A DNA stretch of 64,000 nt from Oligella sp050920755. Lineage in GTDB: Bacteria; Pseudomonadota; Gammaproteobacteria; Burkholderiales; Burkholderiaceae_B. Under the pieces are notes generated by a model that saw only the letters and a program-made list of their open reading frames with translations, did not search any database and was not told the origin of the DNA. Of this stretch, positions 51,165 to 60,795 are shown piece after piece (position 1 is the stretch's first letter; each line of letters opens with the position of its first letter). The position numbers and the translations under genes were made by a program. The stretch spans positions 1,488,001 to 1,552,000 of the forward strand of contig NZ_CP158480.1 of assembly GCF_050920755.1 (NCBI RefSeq), written 5' to 3'.

Positions 51165-52826
51165 TTAATACTTAATTTTATCTTGGCTGCGTGCCAAGAA
51201 AATCACCGGCAGAAGCCCCACCACAATAATTAATAAAGCAGCAATCACGCCCTCTTCATAAGTGCCCCGTGCCGCCTCGGCATACAGCCATGTGGCCAAA
51301 GTTTCAAAATTGAGGGGACGCAGCAATAAGGTAATCGACAATTCCTTCATGGTATCCACAAAAACCAATAAAGCACCGGTACCGATGGCAGGTTTTAGAA
51401 GCGGTAAATGAACAAGGAAAAATGTCTCTCTATAGGTACGGCCCAAATTACGCGAAGCCGTATCCAGCTGCTGTGGAATACGCTCATAACCCGCCTCTAA
51501 AGAACCGATGGTCATGGCTAAAAAGCGCACCATATAAGCAATTACTAAACCGCTAATGCCACCCATAATATAAAGTTGCGGCGGCAAGCTGAACAGCATA
51601 GTCATAAGACTCGCAAGCAACGTATCAGCCCAAGCATAAGGGCTTAATAAACCAATCGCCAATACTGTACCGGGAATGGCATAGCCCAAACTGCCGATAC
51701 GTGAAAAAAGCTTTTTAAACTTAAAGCGTGGATCCCGCATCACCCATACAATCAGCAAACCCACTGCCACTGTAATAGCGGTTGCCACCAAAGCCACATA
51801 GACTGTATTTAACGCACTCTTCCAAAGATTGGCGGAAATGACTTGGCCTTGGGCTAAGCGCTTATAAGCCTCCCAAGACAAGTACCAAACCGGTGCTATA
51901 AAACCAATCACAATTGGCAACCAGCAATACAACATCGCCGCAATGCCTTGCCAACCCTTGAGCTGACGCGCTTTTACTGTGGTCATGCGCTGCGCATTAC
52001 TGTAACGCTGACGACGCCTTGCATGGCGCTCAATATAAATCAGCAACACCACCACCGCTAGCATAATGCAGGCAATTTGCGCTGCCCCACCTAAATTGGA
52101 ACGTGCGACCCAAGTATTAAAAATGGAAGTGGTGAGGGTTTGAATCCCTAAAAACTCAGATGCACCAATATCATTGAGCGTTTCTAATAAAGCCAATACA
52201 ACACCGATCACTATGGCCGGTCGGGCTAATGGCAAAATCAATCTGAAAAAAGCCTGACGCGGTGTACAACCGAGAATGCGAGCCGCTTCGATTAAATTCA
52301 CCGGCTGATTGATAAACATGGCCCGCGTCGTAAAATACACATAGGGATAGAGCGACATACCCATTACTAAAATCGCACCCCACATCGATCGCGCATCCGG
52401 CAGGCGGAATTGGCGCGGTGAGCTATAACCTAACAGCTCCCGGATAAAGCCCTGAATCGGCCCCAAAGGATGCAACAAATCCACATAGGCAAAGGCCATA
52501 ATATAAGCCGGCAAACTGAGCGGTAACAATAAGGCCCAGACTAGAATATTGCGCGTAGGAAATTGAAAAGCGGTGACCAACCATGAGGTCGTGGTGCCGA
52601 CAATTGACACCACCAACGCTACCCCACACAATAAAATCAGGGTATTTTTGGTCGCAACCGGCAGCACATAGCGTAAAAGATTAGACCAGTGATCGACACC
52701 GGAACTCATCGCATGCACCACTAAGGCGACAATCGGTAGAAAAACAACGAGTACAAAAAGAAGTGCAAGGACAGAGCCTATACCCCAACCTTGCACCTTT
52801 TGTAGCTTGGCTTGATGATTAAACAT
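51165..52826 (-). CDS. fbpB: ferric iron ABC transporter, fused permease
   Basis: Inner-membrane permease of the FbpB type: 553 residues with about 12 membrane helices, a tandem fusion of two transport modules. Two EAA-like loops are visible: EAARILGCTPRQAFFRLILPLARPA near 182-206, and DTASRNLGRTYRETFFLVHLPLLKPA near 450-475, each contacting the ATPase. 44 bp after the binding-protein gene. Confidence 0.95.
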   Translation of the reverse strand: MFNHQAKLQKVQGWGIGSVLALLFVLVVFLPIVALVVHAMSSGVDHWSNLLRYVLPVATKNTLILLCGVALVVSIVGTTTSWLVTAFQFPTRNILVWALLLPLSLPAYIMAFAYVDLLHPLGPIQGFIRELLGYSSPRQFRLPDARSMWGAILVMGMSLYPYVYFTTRAMFINQPVNLIEAARILGCTPRQAFFRLILPLARPAIVIGVVLALLETLNDIGASEFLGIQTLTTSIFNTWVARSNLGGAAQIACIMLAVVVLLIYIERHARRRQRYSNAQRMTTVKARQLKGWQGIAAMLYCWLPIVIGFIAPVWYLSWEAYKRLAQGQVISANLWKSALNTVYVALVATAITVAVGLLIVWVMRDPRFKFKKLFSRIGSLGYAIPGTVLAIGLLSPYAWADTLLASLMTMLFSLPPQLYIMGGISGLVIAYMVRFLAMTIGSLEAGYERIPQQLDTASRNLGRTYRETFFLVHLPLLKPAIGTGALLVFVDTMKELSITLLLRPLNFETLATWLYAEAARGTYEEGVIAALLIIVVGLLPVIFLARSQDKIKY

Positions 52827-52869
52827 GTGAACTTGTAAAACTCTCCAAGCTGACTATTTTACATGAATA

Positions 52870-53895
52870 TTACTGATCAAAACCGACTTTATCAGCCAAT
52901 TCACTTGCTTCTTGACGATGCTTGGCAATTTCGAGAATATGTACATCATCAAGTTTTAAAGGACCGAAACTCGCTACCACCGGGTCCAGTTCAACGCCGG
53001 CACGAACCGGGTACTCATAATTACTCTTAGCGTACATTGACTGACCCTTTTCAGAGATTAAGAAGTTAAGTAATTTAACCGCATTTTCCGGGTTAGGTGA
53101 GTTTTTAGCAATGGCTGCACCGGTGATATTAGCGTGGGTACCATGCGATTTGGAGCTTTTGAAGCTCGGACGAATCACATTAATCGCTTCACCCCACTGA
53201 TGCTGGTCAGAGCCGGCCTCAGCGTTTTTCATACGACCGACGTAATAGGCATTACCAATCGCTAAATCACAAATACCGGCTAAAATATCACGCGCGCCTT
53301 CACGATCGCCTCCGGCAGCTTTGCGAGCTAAGTTATTTTTAACACCCTTTAGCCATTCCTCAGCTGCCTCAATCCCGTCATGGGCAATTTTAGCTGCGAT
53401 TAAGCTGGTGTTATAAGGGTGCTGACCTGAACGAGAGCAAAGCTTACCCTTATACTTAGGATCGGCTAAATCCTCATAAGTCATTTCCTTAAGATCCAAG
53501 TCTTTTGAAACATACACCACACGATCACGTAAAGACAAAGCATACCAATGCTTATTCGGGTCTTTAAAGGCAGCCGGCACATGCTCTTCTAAATCTGCTG
53601 AGTTAATTTCCTGAGTCAAGCCGGCATCCACCACATCCAATAAACGACCGATATCAACGGTCATCAATACATCGGCCGGTGAATTAGCGCCCTCGGAACT
53701 GACACGCTCAGTTAAACCGTCTTTAACAAAAACCGTATTGGCTTTGATACCGGTTTCCTTAGTAAATTCGTCCAATAATGGCTGAATCAAACCGGGCTCA
53801 CGCGTGGTGTAAATATTAACCTCATCGGCAGCCAAAGCATTAAAAGACGCCACACCTAATACGGCGGTCGCAAAAATAGAAGAAAATTTAAACAT
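52870..53895 (-). CDS. fbpA: ferric iron ABC transporter, periplasmic binding protein
   Basis: Captures Fe(III) in the periplasm. 341 residues with a signal peptide ending near ALA-AD (residue 22). Mature features: VNIYTTREPGLIQPLLDEFTKETGIKANTVF, the WYALSLRDRVVYVSKDL segment, SRSGQHPYNTSLIAAKIAH, and ICDLAIGNAYYVGRM with the paired Tyr that bind iron in this family. First gene of fbpABC with a strong promoter and a Fur-like box. Confidence 0.94.
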   Translation of the reverse strand: MFKFSSIFATAVLGVASFNALAADEVNIYTTREPGLIQPLLDEFTKETGIKANTVFVKDGLTERVSSEGANSPADVLMTVDIGRLLDVVDAGLTQEINSADLEEHVPAAFKDPNKHWYALSLRDRVVYVSKDLDLKEMTYEDLADPKYKGKLCSRSGQHPYNTSLIAAKIAHDGIEAAEEWLKGVKNNLARKAAGGDREGARDILAGICDLAIGNAYYVGRMKNAEAGSDQHQWGEAINVIRPSFKSSKSHGTHANITGAAIAKNSPNPENAVKLLNFLISEKGQSMYAKSNYEYPVRAGVELDPVVASFGPLKLDDVHILEIAKHRQEASELADKVGFDQ

Positions 53896-53912
53896 ATACC
53901 CCTCAAAGTAAA

Positions 53913-53961
53913 TGATAACTATTAGTAATAAGCATTATAGGTGAGTTATATAAATTTTCAA
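53913..53961 (-). promoter_or_regulatory. fbpA promoter with overlapping Fur-like box
   Basis: On the minus strand, -35 TTGAAA (53956-53961) and a perfect -10 TATAAT (53934-53939) with 16 nt between. TACTAATAGTTATCA (53913-53927) at the likely start site matches 11 of 14 defined Fur positions. Confidence 0.7.
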
Positions 53962-53964
53962 GCA

Positions 53965-53989
53965 TTTTTTGTGATAAAGTCACAAAAAA
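53965..53989. terminator. symmetric hairpin with T/A runs, probable extra terminator
   Basis: TTTTTTGTGA and TCACAAAAAA flank TAAAG. It lies between the ftsB terminator and the fbpA promoter and would work on either strand. Confidence 0.55.
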
Positions 53990-54008
53990 ATGACTGCCGT
54001 AGCAGTCA
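53984..54008 (-). terminator. intrinsic terminator of the pyrG-kdsA-eno-ftsB group
   Basis: TGACTGC and GCAGTCA flank a TACG tetraloop, followed by seven T on the minus strand, about 30 bp after ftsB. Confidence 0.92.
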
Positions 54009-54036
54009 CTATGCGATTGTGATTCAGGATAAAGAG

Positions 54037-54324
54037 TTAATCATCCGATGCTTTATCATTTAAGATTTGAACTAAATTTTCATCATCCAGAATGAGATTT
54101 AATTGTACCCGCGCCCTTTCTTCCAGGGCCTCGGTACCGCCGCGCAAATCATCAATTTCCGCCTGCATTGCATTGTTGCGCGCTTCCAGTGCTTTATTGC
54201 GTTGTAGTTGCTCATTTAGCTGCTGCTCTAATACATTGACCTGCGCATAGCCCGATCCTCCCCAACGCAAGGGGATTTGAATGGCGATACACGCTAGAAC
54301 AATAATTAAAAGCAGCAGTCTCAT
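54037..54324 (-). CDS. ftsB: cell division protein FtsB
   Basis: Bitopic divisome protein that binds FtsL and FtsQ. 95 residues. One N-terminal membrane helix (about 2-17), then a coiled coil (VNVLEQQLNEQLQRNKALEARNNAMQAEIDDLRGGTEALEERAR). The family's C-terminal NLILDDENLVQIL follows. It lies 29 bp after eno, the standard proteobacterial order. Confidence 0.95.
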   Translation of the reverse strand: MRLLLLIIVLACIAIQIPLRWGGSGYAQVNVLEQQLNEQLQRNKALEARNNAMQAEIDDLRGGTEALEERARVQLNLILDDENLVQILNDKASDD

Positions 54325-54353
54325 TGTTTAAAAGACGATATGAATCAGCGCAA

Positions 54354-55643
54354 CTACTTCCGGATATTATAAAAAGCCTCAATACCCGGATAAACGGCCA
54401 CTTCAGCCAATTCCTCTTCGATACGTAGAAGCTGATTATACTTCGCCATACGATCGGAGCGGCATAAAGAACCGGTCTTAATTTGCATTGCATTACTACC
54501 CACCGCCAAGTCGGCAATGGTAGCATCCTCAGTCTCACCGGAACGGTGAGAAATCACTGCGGTGTAACCGGCGCGTTTTGCCATTTCGATCGCTTCAAAG
54601 GTTTCAGTTAACGTACCAATCTGATTGATTTTAATCAGGATAGAATTAGCGACACCCTGTTGAATACCCTTTTTAAGAATTTTGGTATTAGTTACGAATA
54701 GGTCGTCACCCACTAACTGAACCTTGCCGCCAAGCTTTTCAGTCAGGATTTTCCAACCCTCCCAGTCATCCTCGGCCATACCGTCTTCAATGGTAATGAT
54801 GGGGTATTTATCACACCAGGACGCGAGTAAATTAGAAAATTCCTCGGAGCTGAGTGCAATACCACCCTCACCCGCCAAATGATACTTACCGTCACGGTAG
54901 AATTCCGAGCTGGCGCAGTCTAAACCGATAGCGATTTGTGAACCGGCTTCATAACCCGCTTTATCAATGGCTTGAAGAATTAATTGAATAGCGGCTTCAT
55001 GATTTGCAACGTTAGGTGCAAAACCACCCTCGTCACCCGTCGCCGTAGACATACCCTGATCGTGAATTAAGGCTTTTAATGCATGGAATACCTCAGCACC
55101 CATACGCAAAGCGTCGCGGAAACTCTCGGCACCGACCGGTAAAATCATGAACTCCTGCATATCCAGGTTGTTATTCGCATGAGCACCACCGTTAATCACA
55201 TTCATCATCGGTACCGGTAAGCTGAATAAGCCTGAACCACCGAAGTAACGATACAGCGATAAACCGGCCTCCTCGGCAGCTGCTTTAGCCACAGCAATAC
55301 TCACCGCTAAAATAGCATTAGCACCTAAGCGTGACTTATTTTCAGTACCGTCTAAATCAATTAAGGTGCGATCGATAAAGCTTTGTTCCTGAGCATCTAA
55401 ACCTAATAAAACCTCAGAAATTTCAGTATTGATATACTCAACCGCTTTTAAGACACCCTTGCCTAGGTAGCGACTTTTATCACCATCACGCAATTCATGC
55501 GCTTCCAAAGCACCAGTTGATGCACCGGAAGGAACGGCAGCGCGACCCATCGCACCTGACTCAAGTAATACGTCACACTCTACGGTAGGATTACCGCGAG
55601 AATCCAGAATTTCGCGACCAATAATATCGACTATTGCACTCAT
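54354..55643 (-). CDS. eno: enolase
   Basis: Interconverts 2-phosphoglycerate and PEP; also part of the RNA degradosome in some species. 429 residues. Seen: REILDSRGNPTVECDV, GRAAVPSGASTGALEAHELRDGD, MMNVINGGAHANNNLDMQEFMI, GDEGGFAPN, and the signature ILIKINQIGTLTET with catalytic Lys. Follows kdsA by 62 bp. Confidence 0.99.
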   Translation of the reverse strand: MSAIVDIIGREILDSRGNPTVECDVLLESGAMGRAAVPSGASTGALEAHELRDGDKSRYLGKGVLKAVEYINTEISEVLLGLDAQEQSFIDRTLIDLDGTENKSRLGANAILAVSIAVAKAAAEEAGLSLYRYFGGSGLFSLPVPMMNVINGGAHANNNLDMQEFMILPVGAESFRDALRMGAEVFHALKALIHDQGMSTATGDEGGFAPNVANHEAAIQLILQAIDKAGYEAGSQIAIGLDCASSEFYRDGKYHLAGEGGIALSSEEFSNLLASWCDKYPIITIEDGMAEDDWEGWKILTEKLGGKVQLVGDDLFVTNTKILKKGIQQGVANSILIKINQIGTLTETFEAIEMAKRAGYTAVISHRSGETEDATIADLAVGSNAMQIKTGSLCRSDRMAKYNQLLRIEEELAEVAVYPGIEAFYNIRK

Positions 55644-55705
55644 TAGAAATCTTCCTGTTAAATAAAATAATGATAATTTCTAGGTAATTTTTCAGCTAAA
55701 TAGCA

Positions 55706-56563
55706 TCAAAGGCCAAAATCATCTTCAAGAAATGGCTGTGACTTCACTGTCGCATCCAAGACCTTAAGGGTTTTAAGTAAAGCATGCATTTTGTTTAGGG
55801 GTACGGCATTAGGGCCATCGGATAAAGCATGTGCCGGATCCGGATGAGTTTCCATAAATAAACCGCTGATCCCCACAGCCACCGCCGCTCTGGCCAAGAC
55901 CGGTACAAACTCACGCTGACCGCCGGATGCAGTACCCTGGCCACCCGGTAATTGTACCGAGTGAGTGGCATCAAAAACGACCGGACAATCGGTTTGACGC
56001 ATTAATGCCAGTGAACGCATATCGGAGACCAAGTTATTGTAGCCAAAACTGGCACCGCGCTCACACACGAGGATATTGCTACCGTCGCCACCGACCTCAC
56101 GTGCTGCTTCACGTGCTTTGTTGACCACCTGCAGCATATCTAAAGGCGCTAAAAACTGCCCTTTTTTGATATTGACCGGCTTTAAAGTTGCGGCGCAGGC
56201 ACGAATAAAATCGGTTTGACGACATAAAAAGGCCGGTGTCTGTAAAACATCCACCGCTTCAGCAACTGCCGCCACCTGCGACACATCGTGTACATCAGTC
56301 AGCACAGGCACACCCAAGCTTTCACGTACCTCAGCCAAAATGTCCAAACCCTCGGCCATGCCTAAACCACGAAACGAGGAGCCGGAGCTGCGATTAGCCT
56401 TATCAAAAGAGCTCTTAAAAATAAAGGGAATTTGCAAGTCGTCGTTGATGGCCTTTAACTCGGCTGCGATATCCATAATCATGGCACGCGACTCAATCAC
56501 ACAAGGACCCGCAATTAAGAAGAAAGGCTTATCTAAACCTATCTCATATCCTACTAAATTCAT
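55706..56563 (-). CDS. kdsA: KDO-8-phosphate synthase
   Basis: Makes 3-deoxy-D-manno-octulosonate 8-phosphate from PEP and arabinose 5-phosphate for the LPS core. 285 residues. Seen: FFLIAGPCVIESRAM, FKSSFDKANRSSGSSFRGLGM, VLTDVHD, KKGQFLAP, and VFDATHSVQLPGG. Its start overlaps the pyrG stop by 4 bp (ATGA), so the two are translationally coupled. Confidence 0.98.
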   Translation of the reverse strand: MNLVGYEIGLDKPFFLIAGPCVIESRAMIMDIAAELKAINDDLQIPFIFKSSFDKANRSSGSSFRGLGMAEGLDILAEVRESLGVPVLTDVHDVSQVAAVAEAVDVLQTPAFLCRQTDFIRACAATLKPVNIKKGQFLAPLDMLQVVNKAREAAREVGGDGSNILVCERGASFGYNNLVSDMRSLALMRQTDCPVVFDATHSVQLPGGQGTASGGQREFVPVLARAAVAVGISGLFMETHPDPAHALSDGPNAVPLNKMHALLKTLKVLDATVKSQPFLEDDFGL

Positions 56564-58203
56564 TTAGCACCCTTAGCTGCCAGCGCAGCTCTAATATAAC
56601 TGGTAAATAAAGGATGACCGGTACGCGGCTTAGACGTAAACTCCGGATGGAACTGTACACCCAAGAACCACGGATGGTCAGCAATTTCAATAATTTCGGG
56701 TAAATTATCCTCAGGCGTGCGCGCACTGATAATCAAACCGGCCTTTTCAAGCGGCTCGGCGTAGACATTATTTACCTCATAGCGGTGACGATGACGCTCG
56801 TTAACCATCTCACCGTAAATGCTGGCGGCTAAGGTGCCGGGTTTAACCGGACAAGATTGCAGCCCCTTACGCATGGTACCGCCTAAATCACTCTTAGCGT
56901 CACGCTTTTCCACATGACCCTCACGATCCTGCCACTCGGTAATCAAGGCCACCACAGGATGGACGGTAGAAGGATCAAGCTCAGTACTATTAGCCCCGCT
57001 AAAGCCTGCCACGTGACGTGCAAACTCGATGGTTGCCAACTGCATACCCAAGCAGATACCTAGATAAGGTACGCCATTTTCACGGGCATATTGAATTGCT
57101 TTGATCTTACCCTCAGTGCCGCGCTTACCGAAACCGCCGGGCACCAGAATGGCATCCAAATGAGCAAGCAACTCAGTCTTACCGTCTTCAATATCCGTCG
57201 CATCAATATACTCGATAACCACCTTACTATCGGTCTGAACGCCGGCATGCATTAAGGCCTCGTTAAGCGATTTATAAGACTCGGTTAATTCGACGTACTT
57301 ACCCACCATCCCGATGGTCACAGTGTGTTTAGGATGCTCCATGGCAAAGACCAGATTATCCCAGCTGCTTAAATCAGCCGGTGGCGCATCAATACCCAGC
57401 GCATCCAATAAAATCTCATCCAATTTCTGCTGATGCAGCATGGAAGGAATTTTATAAATACTGGTCTCATCCCACACAGAAATGACTGCATCAAAGGGAA
57501 CGTTAGAGAATAGCGAAATCTTACCGCGCTCATCATCCGGAATCGGACGGTCGGCACGACAAAGTAAAGCATTTGGATATAAACCGATCTCACGCATCTT
57601 TTGGACGGAGTGCTGAGTCGGTTTAGTTTTGAGCTCACCGGCGGAGGGGATAAATGGCACCAGGGTCAAATGCACGAAAGCAGCCCCTTGACGCCCCAAG
57701 CGTAAACTCATCTGACGCGCTGCCTCTAAAAACGGCAAGGATTCAATATCACCCACGGTACCGCCAATCTCCACGATAGCAATATCCGCTTCACCGTCAA
57801 AAGCGCGCTTGGCACCACGGACGATGAAATCTTGAATTTCATTTGTAATGTGGGGGATAACTTGTACTGTCTTGCCTAAATACTCGCCGCGACGCTCTTT
57901 ACGTAACACCGATTCATAAATCTGACCGGTGGTAAAGTTATTCTGCTTATGCATCTTGGCGGAGACAAAGCGTTCATAATGACCCAAGTCAAGGTCGGTT
58001 TCTGCACCGTCTTCAGTCACAAAAACCTCACCATGCTGAAGCGGGCTCATGGTCCCGGGGTCAACATTAATATAAGGATCTAATTTGAGCATCGTGACCT
58101 TAAGGCCACGTGATTCGAGAATAGCACCAAGCGATGCAGCTGCGATCCCCTTGCCCAAAGAAGATACCACACCGCCGGTTACGAATATGTATTTTGTAGA
58201 CAT
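56560..58203 (-). CDS. pyrG: CTP synthase
   Basis: Aminates UTP to CTP with glutamine. 547 residues. Synthetase domain MSTKYIFVTGGVVSSLGKGIAAASLG, DPYINVDPGTMSPLQHGEVFVTEDGAETDLDLGHYERF; glutaminase domain VPGGFGKRGTEGKI, YLGICLGMQLATIEFARHV with the catalytic Cys, and LGVQFHPEFTSKP. First gene of pyrG-kdsA-eno-ftsB. The leader has a TATAAT and a small GCCCT/AGGGC hairpin (58210-58223). Confidence 0.99.
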   Translation of the reverse strand: MSTKYIFVTGGVVSSLGKGIAAASLGAILESRGLKVTMLKLDPYINVDPGTMSPLQHGEVFVTEDGAETDLDLGHYERFVSAKMHKQNNFTTGQIYESVLRKERRGEYLGKTVQVIPHITNEIQDFIVRGAKRAFDGEADIAIVEIGGTVGDIESLPFLEAARQMSLRLGRQGAAFVHLTLVPFIPSAGELKTKPTQHSVQKMREIGLYPNALLCRADRPIPDDERGKISLFSNVPFDAVISVWDETSIYKIPSMLHQQKLDEILLDALGIDAPPADLSSWDNLVFAMEHPKHTVTIGMVGKYVELTESYKSLNEALMHAGVQTDSKVVIEYIDATDIEDGKTELLAHLDAILVPGGFGKRGTEGKIKAIQYARENGVPYLGICLGMQLATIEFARHVAGFSGANSTELDPSTVHPVVALITEWQDREGHVEKRDAKSDLGGTMRKGLQSCPVKPGTLAASIYGEMVNERHRHRYEVNNVYAEPLEKAGLIISARTPEDNLPEIIEIADHPWFLGVQFHPEFTSKPRTGHPLFTSYIRAALAAKGAK

Positions 58204-58307
58204 GTCGATAATGCGCCCTCTAAGGGCCTAGCCGGAAATTTAGATTATAGCCGAGAGCAGCCGATGATTGCATTATAAAATCATACTGACTTAAATTTAT
58301 TCGCCTA

Positions 58308-58347
58308 TAAAAAATCCCCGGGCTGCCAAACAACAGCTCGGGGATTT
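58308..58347 (-). terminator. intrinsic terminator of the cupin gene
   Basis: AAATCCCCGAGCTG pairs with CAGCCCGGGGATTT (one G-U) around an 8-nt loop and runs into T's on the minus strand. Confidence 0.92.
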
Positions 58348-58365
58348 ATCGTAAGCGCTTAGAAA

Positions 58366-58761
58366 TTACTCAGTGGTCTTACCGTCGAAATGCTCTTCTT
58401 TTTCGTTGGCCTTAACATCGACCACCACACCGTCACGATGCTCCGGAGGACCGTAGATGGTGTAGAGTCTTAAAGGCTCATCACCGGTATTAATCACATT
58501 GTGCTTAGCACCGGCCGGTACAATGGCACCGAAATCAGCCTTGATCTCGTACTCATTACTATCAATTAGTAGCTTGCCCTTGCCCTGCTCAAAGCGGAAA
58601 AACTGATCGTGCGTATCATGCACCTCAGCACCGATCTCTTCGCCCGGCTGTAGCGTCATCAATACTAATTGTAAGTTCTTACCGGTGTATAACACCTTGC
58701 GATACAAGTCATTTTCCTCGGTCAATTTCTCAATATCGTCACAAAAGCCTTTTTTAGACAT
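58366..58761 (-). CDS. cupin-domain protein
   Basis: 131 residues with a single cupin barrel. Motif 1: QPGEEIGAEVHDTHDQFFRFEQGKGKL, with His/Glu-type metal ligands; motif 2: GAIVPAGAKHNVINTGDEPLRLYTIY with His. Small single-domain cupins bind a metal and act as isomerases, dioxygenases or sensors; the reaction is not identifiable. ATG at 58761 has GGAG 8 nt upstream; the frame opens 18 codons earlier but those are not cupin-like. Own terminator. Confidence 0.9.
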   Translation of the reverse strand: MSKKGFCDDIEKLTEENDLYRKVLYTGKNLQLVLMTLQPGEEIGAEVHDTHDQFFRFEQGKGKLLIDSNEYEIKADFGAIVPAGAKHNVINTGDEPLRLYTIYGPPEHRDGVVVDVKANEKEEHFDGKTTE

Positions 58762-58908
58762 AAAATAATCTCCTGTTTTGATCAAATTAATCACAGTCAA
58801 CGCAGCTCTTTTCAACGTTACGCTTCATATCTACATCATAATAGCTTAGCTCTGTAGAACCTGTGTTGAATTGTAAATTATCGGGAAAAATCATCGCCAC
58901 CCAAGTGA

Positions 58909-60267
58909 TTACTTGGCGTCAAGTAAATCCTTAACATCCAATAAAATCAGCTCGTTATCATCGGCCACATTCGGCTGACGGCTGCTTGATTTAGGATAGT
59001 TATTATCATTACCGACCACGATATAGCGATCACCGACCACATCGACATTTTCAATGGTAAAGAACGGGAATTGGAACTTACCGTCAATTAAGTCGAAATT
59101 AGATTTGCCATTCGGATCCTGAATATCCATCAAATCAATGTAACCCACCTTGCGGATCATCTGCTCTTCAGGCTTAAGCTCGATTTTATAAACGCGCTTG
59201 AAGGTCGCGACATTATCAAAGCAACGCGTTTTATCATCGCCCTCTTTACATGCTTTATCCGCAGTACCTTCGGTATCGTCACGCTCAATAATCAAGCCAT
59301 AACGATCGTCAATCATATTAAAGTCACCGATAGAATACATGGCATCTTCTAATGGGTAGAACCAAGACTTACCGGTGTACTTTTCATCAGCCAAGTTAAA
59401 TTCTAATACACGTAAAACAGGCTTACCATCAACCATTTCAAAGGCATTTTTCTCACTGTCCCAAATCACACCCTCTAATAAAGGATATAAGCTTTTACCA
59501 TCGGCAGATAAAGCCATACCTTCAAAGCCTTTGGAGCGACGAACCTGAAACTCAGGTAATTTAGCATCAGGGCTGCCGGGTAAAGTCATACCCGGGTAAT
59601 CAGGTGATTTAACGACCTTACCATCCACCTCGGTTTCAATGACTTTAAGTACATTACCCTGACGGTCAAGTTTTAATAAGAAAGGACCAAACTCCTCGCC
59701 TACCCAGAAATTATCACCAACCACCTGCAAGCTTTCAGGGTCAAAATCGGCACCGGTTAAATAACGCGCTTCCGTATCTTCGTGTGTAATACGGAATGGA
59801 ACATTTTTCTTAGGATCCTTGATAAAGACCGTCTCTAAATGCTCCCATTGGTCATTATCAAAGTCGATTTTATAAAGATTAAAATATAAAGCGCTGTCGC
59901 TTGAATTTAGTTTGCTGCCTAAGCCATTGTCCGTCAACAACCAAAAAGTACCGTCGCCATTATTGACAATACCTGAATGACCCTGAATGGCCTGGCCTTT
60001 AAATGGAAAGTTCACGCCGGTAGGACGACCGTTCGACTTACCCTCAGTGGCACCCAAGTCCTCAACACGATACTTTTCATGGAATTTACCATTAACCTGT
60101 AAATCTTTTGGTGCATCCTCGGGTACTTGAATTTTAGTATCACCGGCCAAAATCAAATGGCCGGCCAAAGTCGCAGGATATTTTTCTGCTGCCTGAGCAG
60201 CAGTCAAACCGGCTGTTAACGCAGATACGGTTGAAAGTAAAGCGCCAATATATTTTAACTTCATCAT
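58909..60267 (-). CDS. exported phytase-like esterase family protein
   Basis: 452 residues with a signal peptide (MMKLKYIGALLSTVSALTAGLTAAQA). The mature part fits the 'esterase-like activity of phytase' family: GQAIQGHSGIVNNGDGTFWLLTDNGLGSKLNSSDS, SLQVVGDNFWVGEEFGPFLLKLDRQG, RSKGFEGMALSADGKSLYPLLEG, and DVVGDRYIVVGNDNNYP, a beta-propeller-like pattern. A Cys pair (ACKEGDDKTRC) may form a disulfide. A Pho box about 75 bp upstream supports a role in phosphate scavenging. The exact substrate is not known. Confidence 0.88.
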   Translation of the reverse strand: MMKLKYIGALLSTVSALTAGLTAAQAAEKYPATLAGHLILAGDTKIQVPEDAPKDLQVNGKFHEKYRVEDLGATEGKSNGRPTGVNFPFKGQAIQGHSGIVNNGDGTFWLLTDNGLGSKLNSSDSALYFNLYKIDFDNDQWEHLETVFIKDPKKNVPFRITHEDTEARYLTGADFDPESLQVVGDNFWVGEEFGPFLLKLDRQGNVLKVIETEVDGKVVKSPDYPGMTLPGSPDAKLPEFQVRRSKGFEGMALSADGKSLYPLLEGVIWDSEKNAFEMVDGKPVLRVLEFNLADEKYTGKSWFYPLEDAMYSIGDFNMIDDRYGLIIERDDTEGTADKACKEGDDKTRCFDNVATFKRVYKIELKPEEQMIRKVGYIDLMDIQDPNGKSNFDLIDGKFQFPFFTIENVDVVGDRYIVVGNDNNYPKSSSRQPNVADDNELILLDVKDLLDAK

Positions 60268-60341
60268 TTCCTCTAAGTGAATTAAGTGGGATTTCGATGA
60301 AGAAGTATAAAAAGCTATTGTGACACCCTTAGGACGAAGTA

Positions 60342-60359
60342 ATGACAGTTTAATGACAA
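60342..60359 (-). promoter_or_regulatory. Pho box upstream of the phytase-like gene
   Basis: On the minus strand TTGTCAT-TAAA-CTGTCAT: two 7-bp direct repeats with 11-bp spacing, as in the PhoB consensus CTGTCAT-AAAT-CTGTCAT. It ends just below the stop codon of the upstream lipoprotein gene and points toward the phytase-like gene. Confidence 0.75.
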
Positions 60360-60755
60360 TTATTTTTCAGGAATAAGTCGACGGAAAAACGTCTTATTAT
60401 TCGGATCGTTTTCAGGCTTTTCTATAATCAAATCCTTACAAACGCCCTCGGTCGTACCGGCAATAAAGCGTTGCATCTCTCTAAAGGTCTCAATTTGTGC
60501 CGGATCACTCAGCTCCGATTCATCGGAAACGCCGCCAAGCGCAAGGACATTTTCCTGACCGAACTGCTTAAGCATCTCATCATAAGCACAACCGCAGAAA
60601 TTGGCATTACGATTACCCGCATAAAAGGTACAAGCATTAATAAAATTAAAACGTATTACCGTCAATTGATGTTGAGGATCGTCTTTGCTGTCACCACAAG
60701 CGCTTAAGCTTAAAGTGGCTAAAAGTGGTACTACAAATTTACTATAGCGTGTCAT
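60360..60755 (-). CDS. small Cys-containing lipoprotein of unknown function
   Basis: Not recognised. 131 residues. N-terminus MTRYSKFVVPLLATLSLSACG is a lipoprotein signal (lipobox LSAC). The mature part has four Cys (CTFYAGNRNANFCGCAYD and EGVCKD), which suggests disulfides, in an otherwise helical sequence. The frame extends 20 codons upstream, but ATG 60755 places the signal correctly. 40 bp after tehB and same direction. Confidence 0.8.
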   Translation of the reverse strand: MTRYSKFVVPLLATLSLSACGDSKDDPQHQLTVIRFNFINACTFYAGNRNANFCGCAYDEMLKQFGQENVLALGGVSDESELSDPAQIETFREMQRFIAGTTEGVCKDLIIEKPENDPNNKTFFRRLIPEK

Positions 60756-60795
60756 TAGCAATTGATTTCTATATAAACATGAGGTTGAGGCTATT

